Assembly: GCF_940670765.1 (NCBI RefSeq)
Contig: NZ_CALNVW010000002.1
Location: 248,001 to 312,000, forward strand
Direction: 5' to 3'
From: Streptomyces sp. A 4/2
GTDB taxonomy: Bacteria > Actinomycetota > Actinomycetes > Streptomycetales > Streptomycetaceae
DNA length: 64,000 nucleotides
The notes beneath the pieces are model-generated. The model had not been told where the DNA came from and did not search any database. It saw only the letters and a list, made by a program, of their open reading frames with translations. Both the position numbers and the translations under genes were made by a program. Positions 11,142 through 17,718 of the stretch are shown piece after piece (within the stretch, counting starts at the first letter, position 1; each line of letters starts with the position of its first letter).

Positions 11142-11518
11142 CGCTCTGACGACTCTCCTTGTGAGACCGCGGCTCTGCTGTCGACCGCGAGGTTTTTACG
11201 GTGAATTCGGCTGTGTTTCCCGGGAGAACGCTCCCCCGGCGGCCCCTGGCCGGACGACCCTACGAGCACTGCGGGCATCACGACAACAACACCGCGGCAC
11301 ATTGCGGCGGGGTGGGTTGAGTACAGCTTATCGAAGGAAGGTTCTGTCGCGACATAGGGCGCACAGGAGGCGCACGATGCGTGTCGTATGCCTCCTATGC
11401 GCTCTCGGTTCCGAAAGGGCCGGAGAGAGACCGGAGATGAGCCTGTGAGAGCCCGGGGCACGAGCCCCGGAGCGCTACGGCACGAGGTCCGGGCACTCCG
11501 GGCGCAAGCACCGGAGCG
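11142..11518. other. thrC-thrB intergenic region with large inverted repeat
   Basis: 377 bases. An inverted repeat at 11359-11402 (arms GCGCACAGGAGGC and GCCTCCTATGCGC, one mismatch, inner ACGA/TCGT pairing) can form a tall hairpin on either strand. A second small hairpin at 11453-11470 (CCGGGGC-ACGA-GCCCCGG) follows thrC. The 12-base sequence CCGGAGCGCTAC occurs twice, at 11467 and 11512. The AGGAGG in the large repeat stands 7 bases before an ATG at 11377 on the plus strand that opens a 23-codon frame (MRVVCLLCALG...), which I do not call a gene. Confidence 0.5.
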
Positions 11519-12592
11519 CTACTGGACGAGGCCCAGGCGCTCGGCGGCCACCACGGCGTCCACCGGGACGGTGAACGGCTGCGGGGCTCCCGCGACCGCC
11601 CAGTCCGGGTCCTTCAGGCCGTTGCCGGTGACCGTGCAGACGATTTTCTGGCCGGGGTCGACCTTGCCCTCTTCGGCGGCCTTCAGCAGGCCCGCGACCG
11701 AGGCGGCCGACGCGGGTTCCACGAAGACGCCTTCCTGGGAGGCCAACAGCCGGTAGGCCGACAGGATCTGACGGTCGGTGACCTCGTCGATGAAACCGCC
11801 CGACTCGTCACGGGCGTCGAGGGCGAACTGCCAGGAGGCCGGGTTGCCGATCCGGATCGCCGTGGCGATGGTGGACGGGTCCTTGACGATCTCGCCGCGC
11901 ACGATGGGCGCGGAGCCGGAGGCCTGGAAACCCCACATCCGGGGGGTGCGGGTGGCCGGCCCGTCCGCCGCGTACTCCCCGTAGCCCTTCCAGTACGCCG
12001 TGATGTTGCCGGCGTTGCCGACGGGCAGCACATGGATGTCCGGGGCGTCACCGAGGGCGTCGACGATCTCGAACGCGCCGGTCTTCTGCCCCTCGATACG
12101 GGACGGATTGACCGAATTGACCAGCGCCACCGGGTAGTTGTCGGAGAGCGAGCGGGCCAGCGTGAGGCAGTCGTCGAAGTTGCCGTCGACCTGGAGGATC
12201 CTGGCGCCGTGGACCAGCGCCTGACCCATCTTGCCGAGGGCGATCTTGCCCTGCGGCACCAGGACCGCACAGACCATTCCGGCCCGTACGGCGTAGGCGG
12301 CGGCCGAGGCCGAGGTGTTGCCGGTGGAGGCGCAGATGACGGCCTGCGCGCCCTGCTCCTTGGCGTGGGTGATCGCCATGGTCATACCGCGGTCCTTGAA
12401 GGACCCCGTGGGGTTGGCGCCCTCGACCTTGAGGTGCACCTCGCAGCCCGTGCGCTCGGAAAGAACCTGCGCGGGGACGAGCGGCGTACCGCCCTCACGG
12501 AGCGTGACGACGGGCGTCGTGCTCGTGACCGGGAGCCGGTCCCGGTACTCCTCGATGATGCCGCGCCACTGGTGGGTGCCCTTGGTGGTCAT
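11519..12592 (-). CDS. thrC: Threonine synthase
   Basis: 357 residues, PLP-dependent fold-type II. It converts O-phosphohomoserine to threonine. The PLP lysine is in [14 protein letters not shown] (about residue 66), followed by the phosphate-binding [14 protein letters not shown] and later [17 protein letters not shown]. It starts six bases after the hom stop with AAGGA just before the ATG, so the two are co-transcribed and probably co-translated. Confidence 0.97.
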   Translation of the reverse strand: MTTKGTHQWRGIIEEYRDRLPVTSTTPVVTLREGGTPLVPAQVLSERTGCEVHLKVEGANPTGSFKDRGMTMAITHAKEQGAQAVICASTGNTSASAAAYAVRAGMVCAVLVPQGKIALGKMGQALVHGARILQVDGNFDDCLTLARSLSDNYPVALVNSVNPSRIEGQKTGAFEIVDALGDAPDIHVLPVGNAGNITAYWKGYGEYAADGPATRTPRMWGFQASGSAPIVRGEIVKDPSTIATAIRIGNPASWQFALDARDESGGFIDEVTDRQILSAYRLLASQEGVFVEPASAASVAGLLKAAEEGKVDPGQKIVCTVTGNGLKDPDWAVAGAPQPFTVPVDAVVAAERLGLVQ

Positions 12593-12598
12593 GGGTCC

Positions 12599-13951
12599 TT
12601 ACTCCCCTTCAACACGCATGATGCTGGCGACACCGAGCACGGTGTCGAGCTTGCGCAGCGCCTCGACGGTCCCGGAGAGGGCGGCGTCGGGCGCGCGGTG
12701 GGTGACGACGACGAGGGACGCCTCGCCGCCTCCGCCCGCCCGTCGCCCGTCGGTACCCTGCTCGATGGCGACCTCGTCACCGCTGCCTGAATTCCGGCTC
12801 TGCTGGCGGACCGTGTCGATCGATACGCCCTGTTCGGCGAAGACCGTGGCGACCTGGGCGAGAACACCCGGTTTGTCGGCCACGTCGAGGCTCATGTGGT
12901 ACCGCGTGACGACGTCGCCCATGGGGCTGACGGGCAGCCGGGTGTACGCGGATTCGCCGGGCCCGGTGGCCCCGTTGAGCTTGTTCCGGCAGACCGCCAC
13001 GAGGTCGCCGAGGACCGCTGACGCGGTGGGCGAGCCGCCGGCGCCGGGACCGTAGAACATGAGCTGTCCGGCCGCCTCCGCCTCGACGAAGACCGCGTTG
13101 TACGCCTCACGGACGGAGGCCAGCGGGTGGCTGAGCGGGATCATCGCCGGGTGGACTCGGGCCGTGACGGACTTGCCGTCGGCGGCCCGCTCGCAGATGG
13201 CGAGGAGCTTGACGGTGCAGCCCATGCGCTTGGCGGACGCGATGTCGGCGGCGGTGACCTCGGTGAGGCCCTCGCGGTGCACGTCGTCCAGGCGCACCCG
13301 GGTGTGGAAGGCGATACCGGCGAGGATGGCGGCCTTGGCGGCGGCGTCGAAGCCCTCGACGTCGGCGGTGGGGTCGGCCTCGGCGTACCCGAGGGCCGTG
13401 GCCTCGTCGAGCGCCTCGGAGTACCCGGCGCCGGTGCTGTCCATCTTGTCGAGGATGAAGTTCGTGGTGCCGTTGACGATGCCGAGGACCCGGTTCACCT
13501 TGTCGCCCGCGAGCGATTCGCGCAGGGGGCGCACCAGCGGGATCGCACCGGCGACGGCGGCCTCGTAGTAGAGGTCCCGGCCGTGCTCCTGGGCCACCGC
13601 GTGCAGAGCGGCGCCGTCCTTGGCGAGCAGCGCCTTGTTGGCGGAGACGACGCTCGCGCCGTGCTCGAAGGCGGTGGTGATCAGCGCGCGGGCGGGCTCG
13701 ATACCGCCGATGACCTCGATGACGACGTCGATGTCGCCCCGTTTGACCAGGGCCATCGCATCGGTGGTGATGAGGGAGGGGTCGACCCCCTCACGGACCT
13801 TGGAGGGGCGGCGGACCGCCACACCGGCGAGCTCGACGGGGGCACCGATGCGTGCCGCGAGGTCGTCGGCGTGCGTCGTCATGATGCGCGCCACCTCTGA
13901 GCCGACGACTCCACAGCCCAGCAGCGCCACCTTCAGCGGACGCGTACGCAT
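12599..13951 (-). CDS. hom: Homoserine dehydrogenase with C-terminal ACT domain
   Basis: 450 residues from the ATG at 13951; the adjacent ATG at 13954 is equally possible. It reduces aspartate semialdehyde to homoserine with NAD(P)H. The Rossmann motif VALLGCGVVGSEVAR lies at the N-terminus, with VVSANKALLAKDG, GIVNGTTNFIL and the catalytic-region LGYAEADPTADVEGFDAAAK. The C-terminal ACT domain (HMSLDVADKPGVLAQVATVF), the usual site of threonine feedback, contains a low-complexity Gly/Arg/Ser-rich insert near residues 395-420 before VVVTHRA. First gene of hom-thrC-thrB; lysA lies upstream, separated by a strong hairpin. Confidence 0.96.
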   Translation of the reverse strand: MRTRPLKVALLGCGVVGSEVARIMTTHADDLAARIGAPVELAGVAVRRPSKVREGVDPSLITTDAMALVKRGDIDVVIEVIGGIEPARALITTAFEHGASVVSANKALLAKDGAALHAVAQEHGRDLYYEAAVAGAIPLVRPLRESLAGDKVNRVLGIVNGTTNFILDKMDSTGAGYSEALDEATALGYAEADPTADVEGFDAAAKAAILAGIAFHTRVRLDDVHREGLTEVTAADIASAKRMGCTVKLLAICERAADGKSVTARVHPAMIPLSHPLASVREAYNAVFVEAEAAGQLMFYGPGAGGSPTASAVLGDLVAVCRNKLNGATGPGESAYTRLPVSPMGDVVTRYHMSLDVADKPGVLAQVATVFAEQGVSIDTVRQQSRNSGSGDEVAIEQGTDGRRAGGGGEASLVVVTHRAPDAALSGTVEALRKLDTVLGVASIMRVEGE

Positions 13952-13990
13952 CATCCGACCTCACTTCTCATACTTCTACGGTGTGGACCA

Positions 13991-14039
13991 GTCTCACTCA
14001 CCGGACGGGAGTTTCTATCCCCCGTCCGGATCGTGAGAC
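13991..14039 (-). terminator. Two-part hairpin between lysA and hom
   Basis: An outer stem GTCTCAC/GTGAGAC (13991-13997 and 14033-14039) encloses an inner stem CCGGACGGG/CCCGTCCGG (14001-14009 and 14021-14029). It begins about 10 bases after the lysA stop, so it should terminate or attenuate lysA transcription before hom. Confidence 0.75.
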
Positions 14040-14049
14040 GACTATTTCA

Positions 14050-15441
14050 CTACCCGACATCGAGGCGCAGGAGATCTTCCTCCGTCTCACGCCGGACGAT
14101 CACCCGGGCCTCGCCGTCCCTGACGGCGACGACGGGCGGGCGCAGCGCGTGGTTGTAGTTGCTCGCCATGGAACGGCAGTACGCCCCGGTGGCGGGAACG
14201 GCGAGGAGGTCACCCGGCGCGAGGTCCGCGGGCAGGAACGCGTCCTTGACCAGGATGTCGCCGCTCTCGCAGTGCTTGCCGACCACGCGGACGAGCATCG
14301 GCTCGGCGGTCGACGTACGGGAGACGAGGGCGACGCTGTACTCGGCGTCGTAGAGGGCCGTACGGATGTTGTCGGACATGCCGCCGTCGACACTGACGTA
14401 GGTACGCAGCCCCTCCAGCGGCTTGATGGTGCCGACCTCGTACAGCGTGAAGGCGGTGGGTCCGACGATGGCGCGTCCCGGCTCGACCGAGATGCGCGGC
14501 GTGGTCAGTCCCGCCGACTCGCACTCCCGGGTGACGATCTCGCCGAGCGCCTTGGCGATCTCGTGCGGCTCGCGCGGGTCGTCCTCCGAGGTGTACGCGA
14601 TGCCGAGGCCGCCGCCGAGGTCGATCTCGGGGAGCTCGACGCCGTGTTCGTCGCGCACCTCGGCGAGGAGCTGCACCACCCGGCGTGCGGAGACCTCGAA
14701 GCCCGCCATGTCGAAGATCTGCGACCCGATGTGCGAGTGGATACCGATGAGTTCGAGCCCGTCGAGCTTGAGCGCCCTGCGGACGGCCTCGGCGGCCTGC
14801 CCGTCGGCGAGCGCGATCCCGAACTTCTGGTCCTCGTGGGCGGTGGCGATGAACTCGTGGGTGTGCGCCTCGACGCCGACCGTCACCCGGATCTGTACCC
14901 GCTGGCGCTTGCCGCGGCTCTGCGCGATGTGCGCGACGCGGACGATCTCCTGGAAGGAGTCGAGCACGATGCGTCCGACGCCGGCGTCGACGGCCCGCTC
15001 GATCTCCTCGGTGGTCTTGTTGTTGCCGTGGAAGGCGATCCGCGCGGCGGGCATCCCGGCGGCCAGCGCGGTGGTCAGCTCGCCACCGGAGCAGACGTCG
15101 AGGTTCAGCCCCTCTTCCTGGAGCCACTTCACGACGGCGCGCGAGAGGAACGCCTTGCCCGCGTAGAAGACGTCCGCGTCCCGCCCGAAGGCGTCCGCCC
15201 AGGCCCGGCACCTGGCGCGGAAGTCGGCCTCGTCGAGGAAGTAGGCGGGGGTGCCGAACTCCTCGGCCAGCCGGGTCACTTCGATCCCGCCGACAGTGAC
15301 GACGCCGTCCGCGTCGCGGCCGACCGTACGCGACCACACCTTCTCGTCCAGGGAGTTGAGGTCCTCGGCGGGGGCCGAGTAGTGCCCCTCGGTGTAGACG
15401 TCGGCGTGCCGGGGCCCGGCGGGGTGTGCGGAACGGCTCAT
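14050..15441 (-). CDS. lysA: Diaminopimelate decarboxylase
   Basis: 463 residues, PLP enzyme of the alanine racemase-like fold III. It makes L-lysine from meso-diaminopimelate. The Schiff-base lysine is in DVFYAGKAFLS; other marks are LDVCSGGEL, GIHSHIGSQI, EIDLGGGLGIAY, SVEPGRAIVG, the subunit-spanning GKHCESGD and the C-terminal ATGAYCRSMASNYN. It starts 12 bases after the ArgS-like gene, with GAAGAG before the ATG, so the two form an operon. Confidence 0.96.
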   Translation of the reverse strand: MSRSAHPAGPRHADVYTEGHYSAPAEDLNSLDEKVWSRTVGRDADGVVTVGGIEVTRLAEEFGTPAYFLDEADFRARCRAWADAFGRDADVFYAGKAFLSRAVVKWLQEEGLNLDVCSGGELTTALAAGMPAARIAFHGNNKTTEEIERAVDAGVGRIVLDSFQEIVRVAHIAQSRGKRQRVQIRVTVGVEAHTHEFIATAHEDQKFGIALADGQAAEAVRRALKLDGLELIGIHSHIGSQIFDMAGFEVSARRVVQLLAEVRDEHGVELPEIDLGGGLGIAYTSEDDPREPHEIAKALGEIVTRECESAGLTTPRISVEPGRAIVGPTAFTLYEVGTIKPLEGLRTYVSVDGGMSDNIRTALYDAEYSVALVSRTSTAEPMLVRVVGKHCESGDILVKDAFLPADLAPGDLLAVPATGAYCRSMASNYNHALRPPVVAVRDGEARVIVRRETEEDLLRLDVG

Positions 15442-15453
15442 CTCTTCGCTCTT

Positions 15454-16404
15454 TCAGATGTGTTCGGGTGCGCTGATGCCGAGCAGGGACAGGCCGCCTG
15501 CCAGCACCGTCCCGGCGGCTTCGGCGAGAGCGAGCCGGGATCGGTGGGCGGCCGAGGGTTTCTCGTCACCGACGGGCAGCACGCTGATGTGGAACTCCAG
15601 GAACGCGTCGGCGACCGTCACCAGATGCCGGGCGAGCCGGTGCGGCGCCCCGGCCTCGACCACGGCGGGGTAATCGGCCAGGGCCCCGAGGAGAGCGGAC
15701 CGGCCGGGGGGCGGCGCGGTCGCGCACGCGGTTCCGGTCCCCGTCCCGCTGCCCTGTTCGCACGTGGGCGCGGGGCCGCCGTCCTGCGCGTACGCGGGCG
15801 CGAAACCGTCCTCCTCGTACGCGGGCTCCTCGTACGCGGGCTCCTCGTACGCGGGCTCCTCGTACGCGGGCGCGAAGCCGAGGTCGCGGGCGTTGCGCAG
15901 CAGCGCGCGGCTGCGGGCGTGCGCGTACTGCACCCGGAAGAGGGGGTTGCTCCCGCGCCGGACCAGCAGTCCGTCGCCACCGCCGACCAGGGCGTCCCAG
16001 CGGCCGGCGTCGGCCCCGAGGCGGGGGTCTGCGGGCGCGGCGCTCCGGAAGGCGGTGGGCGAGCCGCCGCCGTACCGCAGGCCCTGCTCCCGCACGGTCC
16101 GTACGACGGTGTCCGAGGTGTCGGGCGCCAGCGTGAAGTTCAGGAATCCCGGGCCGGTGATCTCGACGCACGCGATCCCGCGCGTACCGGCGATCCGCCC
16201 GCGCAGAGCCTCGGCGACCGCCCGGGGCGGCATCCCGGCCGGACCGGCCAGTTGGAGGGCCGCGCTGGTGGCGTAGTCCCCGCGCCCGCCGGGCCGGGGC
16301 CGTTCGATCTTGACCCGCTCGGGAACAACCACGCTCAGGGCACCCTCGTCCACCGCGCGGCGCACGGCGTGCGCGACGGTACGGGAGAGCTCTGCGGGAG
16401 TCAC
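15454..16404 (-). CDS. ArgS paralogue lacking the catalytic domain (ArgS N-terminal-like plus DALR domains)
   Basis: 316 residues. The N-terminus resembles the Arg-tRNA synthetase additional domain (GDYATSAALQLAGPAG, VEITGPGFLNFTLA), and the C-terminus the DALR anticodon-binding domain (NPLFRVQYAHARSRALLRNA, LARHLVTVADAFLEFH). The HIGH/KMSKS Rossmann domain is absent, so it cannot charge tRNA; the role is unknown. A run of four AYEEP units, encoded by a 15-bp tandem repeat, sits in the middle. The GTG at 16404 (VTPAELSR) is preferred; it has no ribosome-binding site, but TACGCT stands six bases before it, compatible with a leaderless transcript. An ATG at 16455 is the alternative. Linked to lysA, as I recall for S. 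coelicolor. Confidence 0.85.
   Translation of the reverse strand: MTPAELSRTVAHAVRRAVDEGALSVVVPERVKIERPRPGGRGDYATSAALQLAGPAGMPPRAVAEALRGRIAGTRGIACVEITGPGFLNFTLAPDTSDTVVRTVREQGLRYGGGSPTAFRSAAPADPRLGADAGRWDALVGGGDGLLVRRGSNPLFRVQYAHARSRALLRNARDLGFAPAYEEPAYEEPAYEEPAYEEDGFAPAYAQDGGPAPTCEQGSGTGTGTACATAPPPGRSALLGALADYPAVVEAGAPHRLARHLVTVADAFLEFHISVLPVGDEKPSAAHRSRLALAEAAGTVLAGGLSLLGISAPEHI
15811..15870. repeat. Four perfect copies of a 15-bp tandem repeat
   Basis: CTCCTCGTACGCGGG is repeated head to tail four times inside the ArgS-like gene and encodes AYEEP on the minus strand. Being a multiple of three, copy number can change without a frameshift. Confidence 0.95.
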
Positions 16405-16459
16405 AGGACAAGCGTATGGGAGAAGGGGGGGCTCTCCGCGAACCGGTTTCGCCATCCGG

Positions 16460-16924
16460 TCAGCCGAGCGCGCTCCCGGCCCTTCCGGCAGGCCGGGATG
16501 CGCCCTGGGGACCGGCGCCGACCGGCCCGCGCGCCGGGGACCCGTCCCGCCGGATCCGCATCAGCTGCCCCACGAGCTGGATCAGCTCGGCGGGCTCGAA
16601 CGGCTTGGACAGAAAGGCGTCGACCCCGGACGCGAGCCCGTTCTCCACCTCGTGGTTCGTGCACGCGCTGATGATCGCGAGCGGCAGCAGGCTCGTCCGC
16701 GGGTCGGAGCGCAGCCGGGCGGCGGTACTCAGCCCGTCCAGGCGCGGCATGACGACGTCCAGGGTGATCACGTCGGGGGCGACCCGGTGCACGATGTCCA
16801 GACATTCGACACCATCGGCCGCGGTCACGACCTCGAAGCCCTCCAGCTCGAGGTTGACCCTGATCAACTGGCGGATGACCTTGTTGTCATCGACAACAAG
16901 CACCCGGCCGTACGTGCCAGACAC
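16460..16924 (-). CDS. Single-domain (CheY-like) response regulator
   Basis: 154 residues from the GTG at 16924 (VSGTYGRVLVVDD). A receiver domain fills the protein: acidic pair in VLVVDDN, phospho-acceptor Asp in VITLDVVMPRLDG, Ser in IISAC and Lys in FLSKPF. There is no output domain; the C-terminus is a short Pro/Gly/Ala-rich tail. No histidine kinase is nearby, so the partner is unknown. AGGG precedes the chosen start, and sequence upstream in the same frame looks non-coding. Confidence 0.9.
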   Translation of the reverse strand: MSGTYGRVLVVDDNKVIRQLIRVNLELEGFEVVTAADGVECLDIVHRVAPDVITLDVVMPRLDGLSTAARLRSDPRTSLLPLAIISACTNHEVENGLASGVDAFLSKPFEPAELIQLVGQLMRIRRDGSPARGPVGAGPQGASRPAGRAGSALG

Positions 16925-17070
16925 ACCCCTGAGCGTAGAACCGCCGGCACCACCACGTCCGGGTTTTGCCCACTTCCGCCCGGCACGGGCAACCGGTGGC
17001 AGACCGGCGCGAGACCGGCGCGAGACCGGCGGGAGATCAACGGTCGTCCCGCCCGCGGAAATGCTGTTCA

Positions 17071-17097
17071 TGGACACCCCCGCTGAGCTGGTAGGGT
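17071..17097 (+). promoter_or_regulatory. Possible promoter of the tRNA-Arg gene
   Basis: TGGACA (17071-17076) and TAGGGT (17092-17097) resemble HrdB-type -35 and -10 elements with a rather short 15-base spacer, about 30 bases before the mature tRNA. Confidence 0.4.
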
Positions 17098-17127
17098 TCT
17101 ACCCGTCGCCGCTCACAGCGGCGGTTC

Positions 17128-17199
17128 GCCCCCGTAGCTCAGGGGATAGAGCATCGGCCTCCGGAGCCGGGTGCGCAGGTTCGAATCCTGCCGGGGGCA
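17128..17199 (+). tRNA. tRNA-Arg (anticodon CCG)
   Basis: 72 bases fold as a cloverleaf: acceptor GCCCCCG/CGGGGGC, D arm GCTC/GAGC, anticodon stem TCGGC/GCCGG with loop CTCCGGA (anticodon CCG, reading CGG), T arm GCAGG/CCTGC with TTCGAAT, discriminator A. CCA is not encoded. A short hairpin follows. It lies at the junction between the conserved block and the accessory DNA to the right. Confidence 0.95.
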
Positions 17200-17213
17200 C
17201 CTTGCAAAAGGTG
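17198..17213 (+). terminator. Small hairpin after tRNA-Arg
   Basis: CACCTT-GCAA-AAGGTG, six base pairs, starts at the 3' end of the tRNA. It may end its transcript or assist 3' processing; it is weak as a terminator. Confidence 0.4.
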
Positions 17214-17559
17214 CCGAACAGGCCCTCTGATCAGGCATTACGCCAGATCGGGGGGTCTGTTGTCATGTGTGCGGCCGGATATCTCCGGAGCACCCCCAGG
17301 GACACCCGACAGGCCTCACGGGACAGATCCGGTATCACCTTCACCGAACCGGACCGATCGTCATGTACCGGCAGATATCGCCCCCTTGGGCGACGACACG
17401 GCGCCGCACGCACAGGCGTGGAGCTCCACCCGCACGGTATCGACTATCATTTTCAATAAGCGTTGAGGGGTCGACCCCGACCCCGGCACCGCCCATCCCT
17501 CCCGTCCCGCCCACCCGTCCGGCCTTCTCCGCACCCCCCGGTACAGGAAGGAACACACC
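17214..17559. other. Non-coding stretch between tRNA-Arg and the small peptide gene
   Basis: 346 bases with no convincing gene on either strand and no integrase. It becomes AT-richer around 17440-17460, where a -10-like TATCAT and a Fur/Zur-like half-site occur. No tRNA-derived direct repeat was found here. Confidence 0.5.
17445..17458 (+). promoter_or_regulatory. Possible -10 element overlapping a Fur/Zur-like half-site
   Basis: TATCATTTTCAATA: TATCAT fits a -10, and the complementary strand reads TGAAAATGAT, the conserved half of Streptomyces Zur-type boxes. The second half of the palindrome is not conserved and there is no clear -35. If real it would lie upstream of the small peptide and the polyketide synthase. 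Confidence 0.22.
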
Positions 17560-17634
17560 ATGCCGCGCGTCCTGTTGAAGATGCGCAAGGGCGCCCACGC
17601 GGTGATCCTCGCCCTCTCGAAACCCGCCCCCTGA
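17560..17634 (+). CDS. Predicted 24-residue peptide upstream of the polyketide synthase
   Basis: The ATG at 17560 is preceded at 7 bases by AGGAAGGA, one of the best ribosome-binding sites in the window. It opens a 24-codon frame beginning MPRVLLKMRKGAHAVILALS and ending with TGA at 17634, 84 bases before the polyketide synthase start. The peptide is basic then hydrophobic. It could be a leader peptide, a small membrane peptide or chance. I do not recognise the family. Confidence 0.45.
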   Translation: MPRVLLKMRKGAHAVILALSKPAP

Positions 17635-17718
17635 CCACACGGCACTTCTCACGTACGCACCGCAGCCCCATACGGTGGGCACCATCAACTCCCGCGTGCA
17701 GAGGAAGTGTTCGTCCCG

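Noticed and set aside
11377..11448. 23-codon plus-strand frame with a perfect AGGAGG (MRVVCLLCALG...)
   Set aside because: The ribosome-binding sequence is part of an inverted repeat that gives the same signal on the other strand, and the frame lies antisense in the thr operon. Kept only as a low-interest observation.
15811..15870. CRISPR-like array
   Set aside because: The 15-bp units are contiguous without spacers and encode AYEEP in frame; this is a coding tandem repeat. No CRISPR array was seen anywhere in the window.
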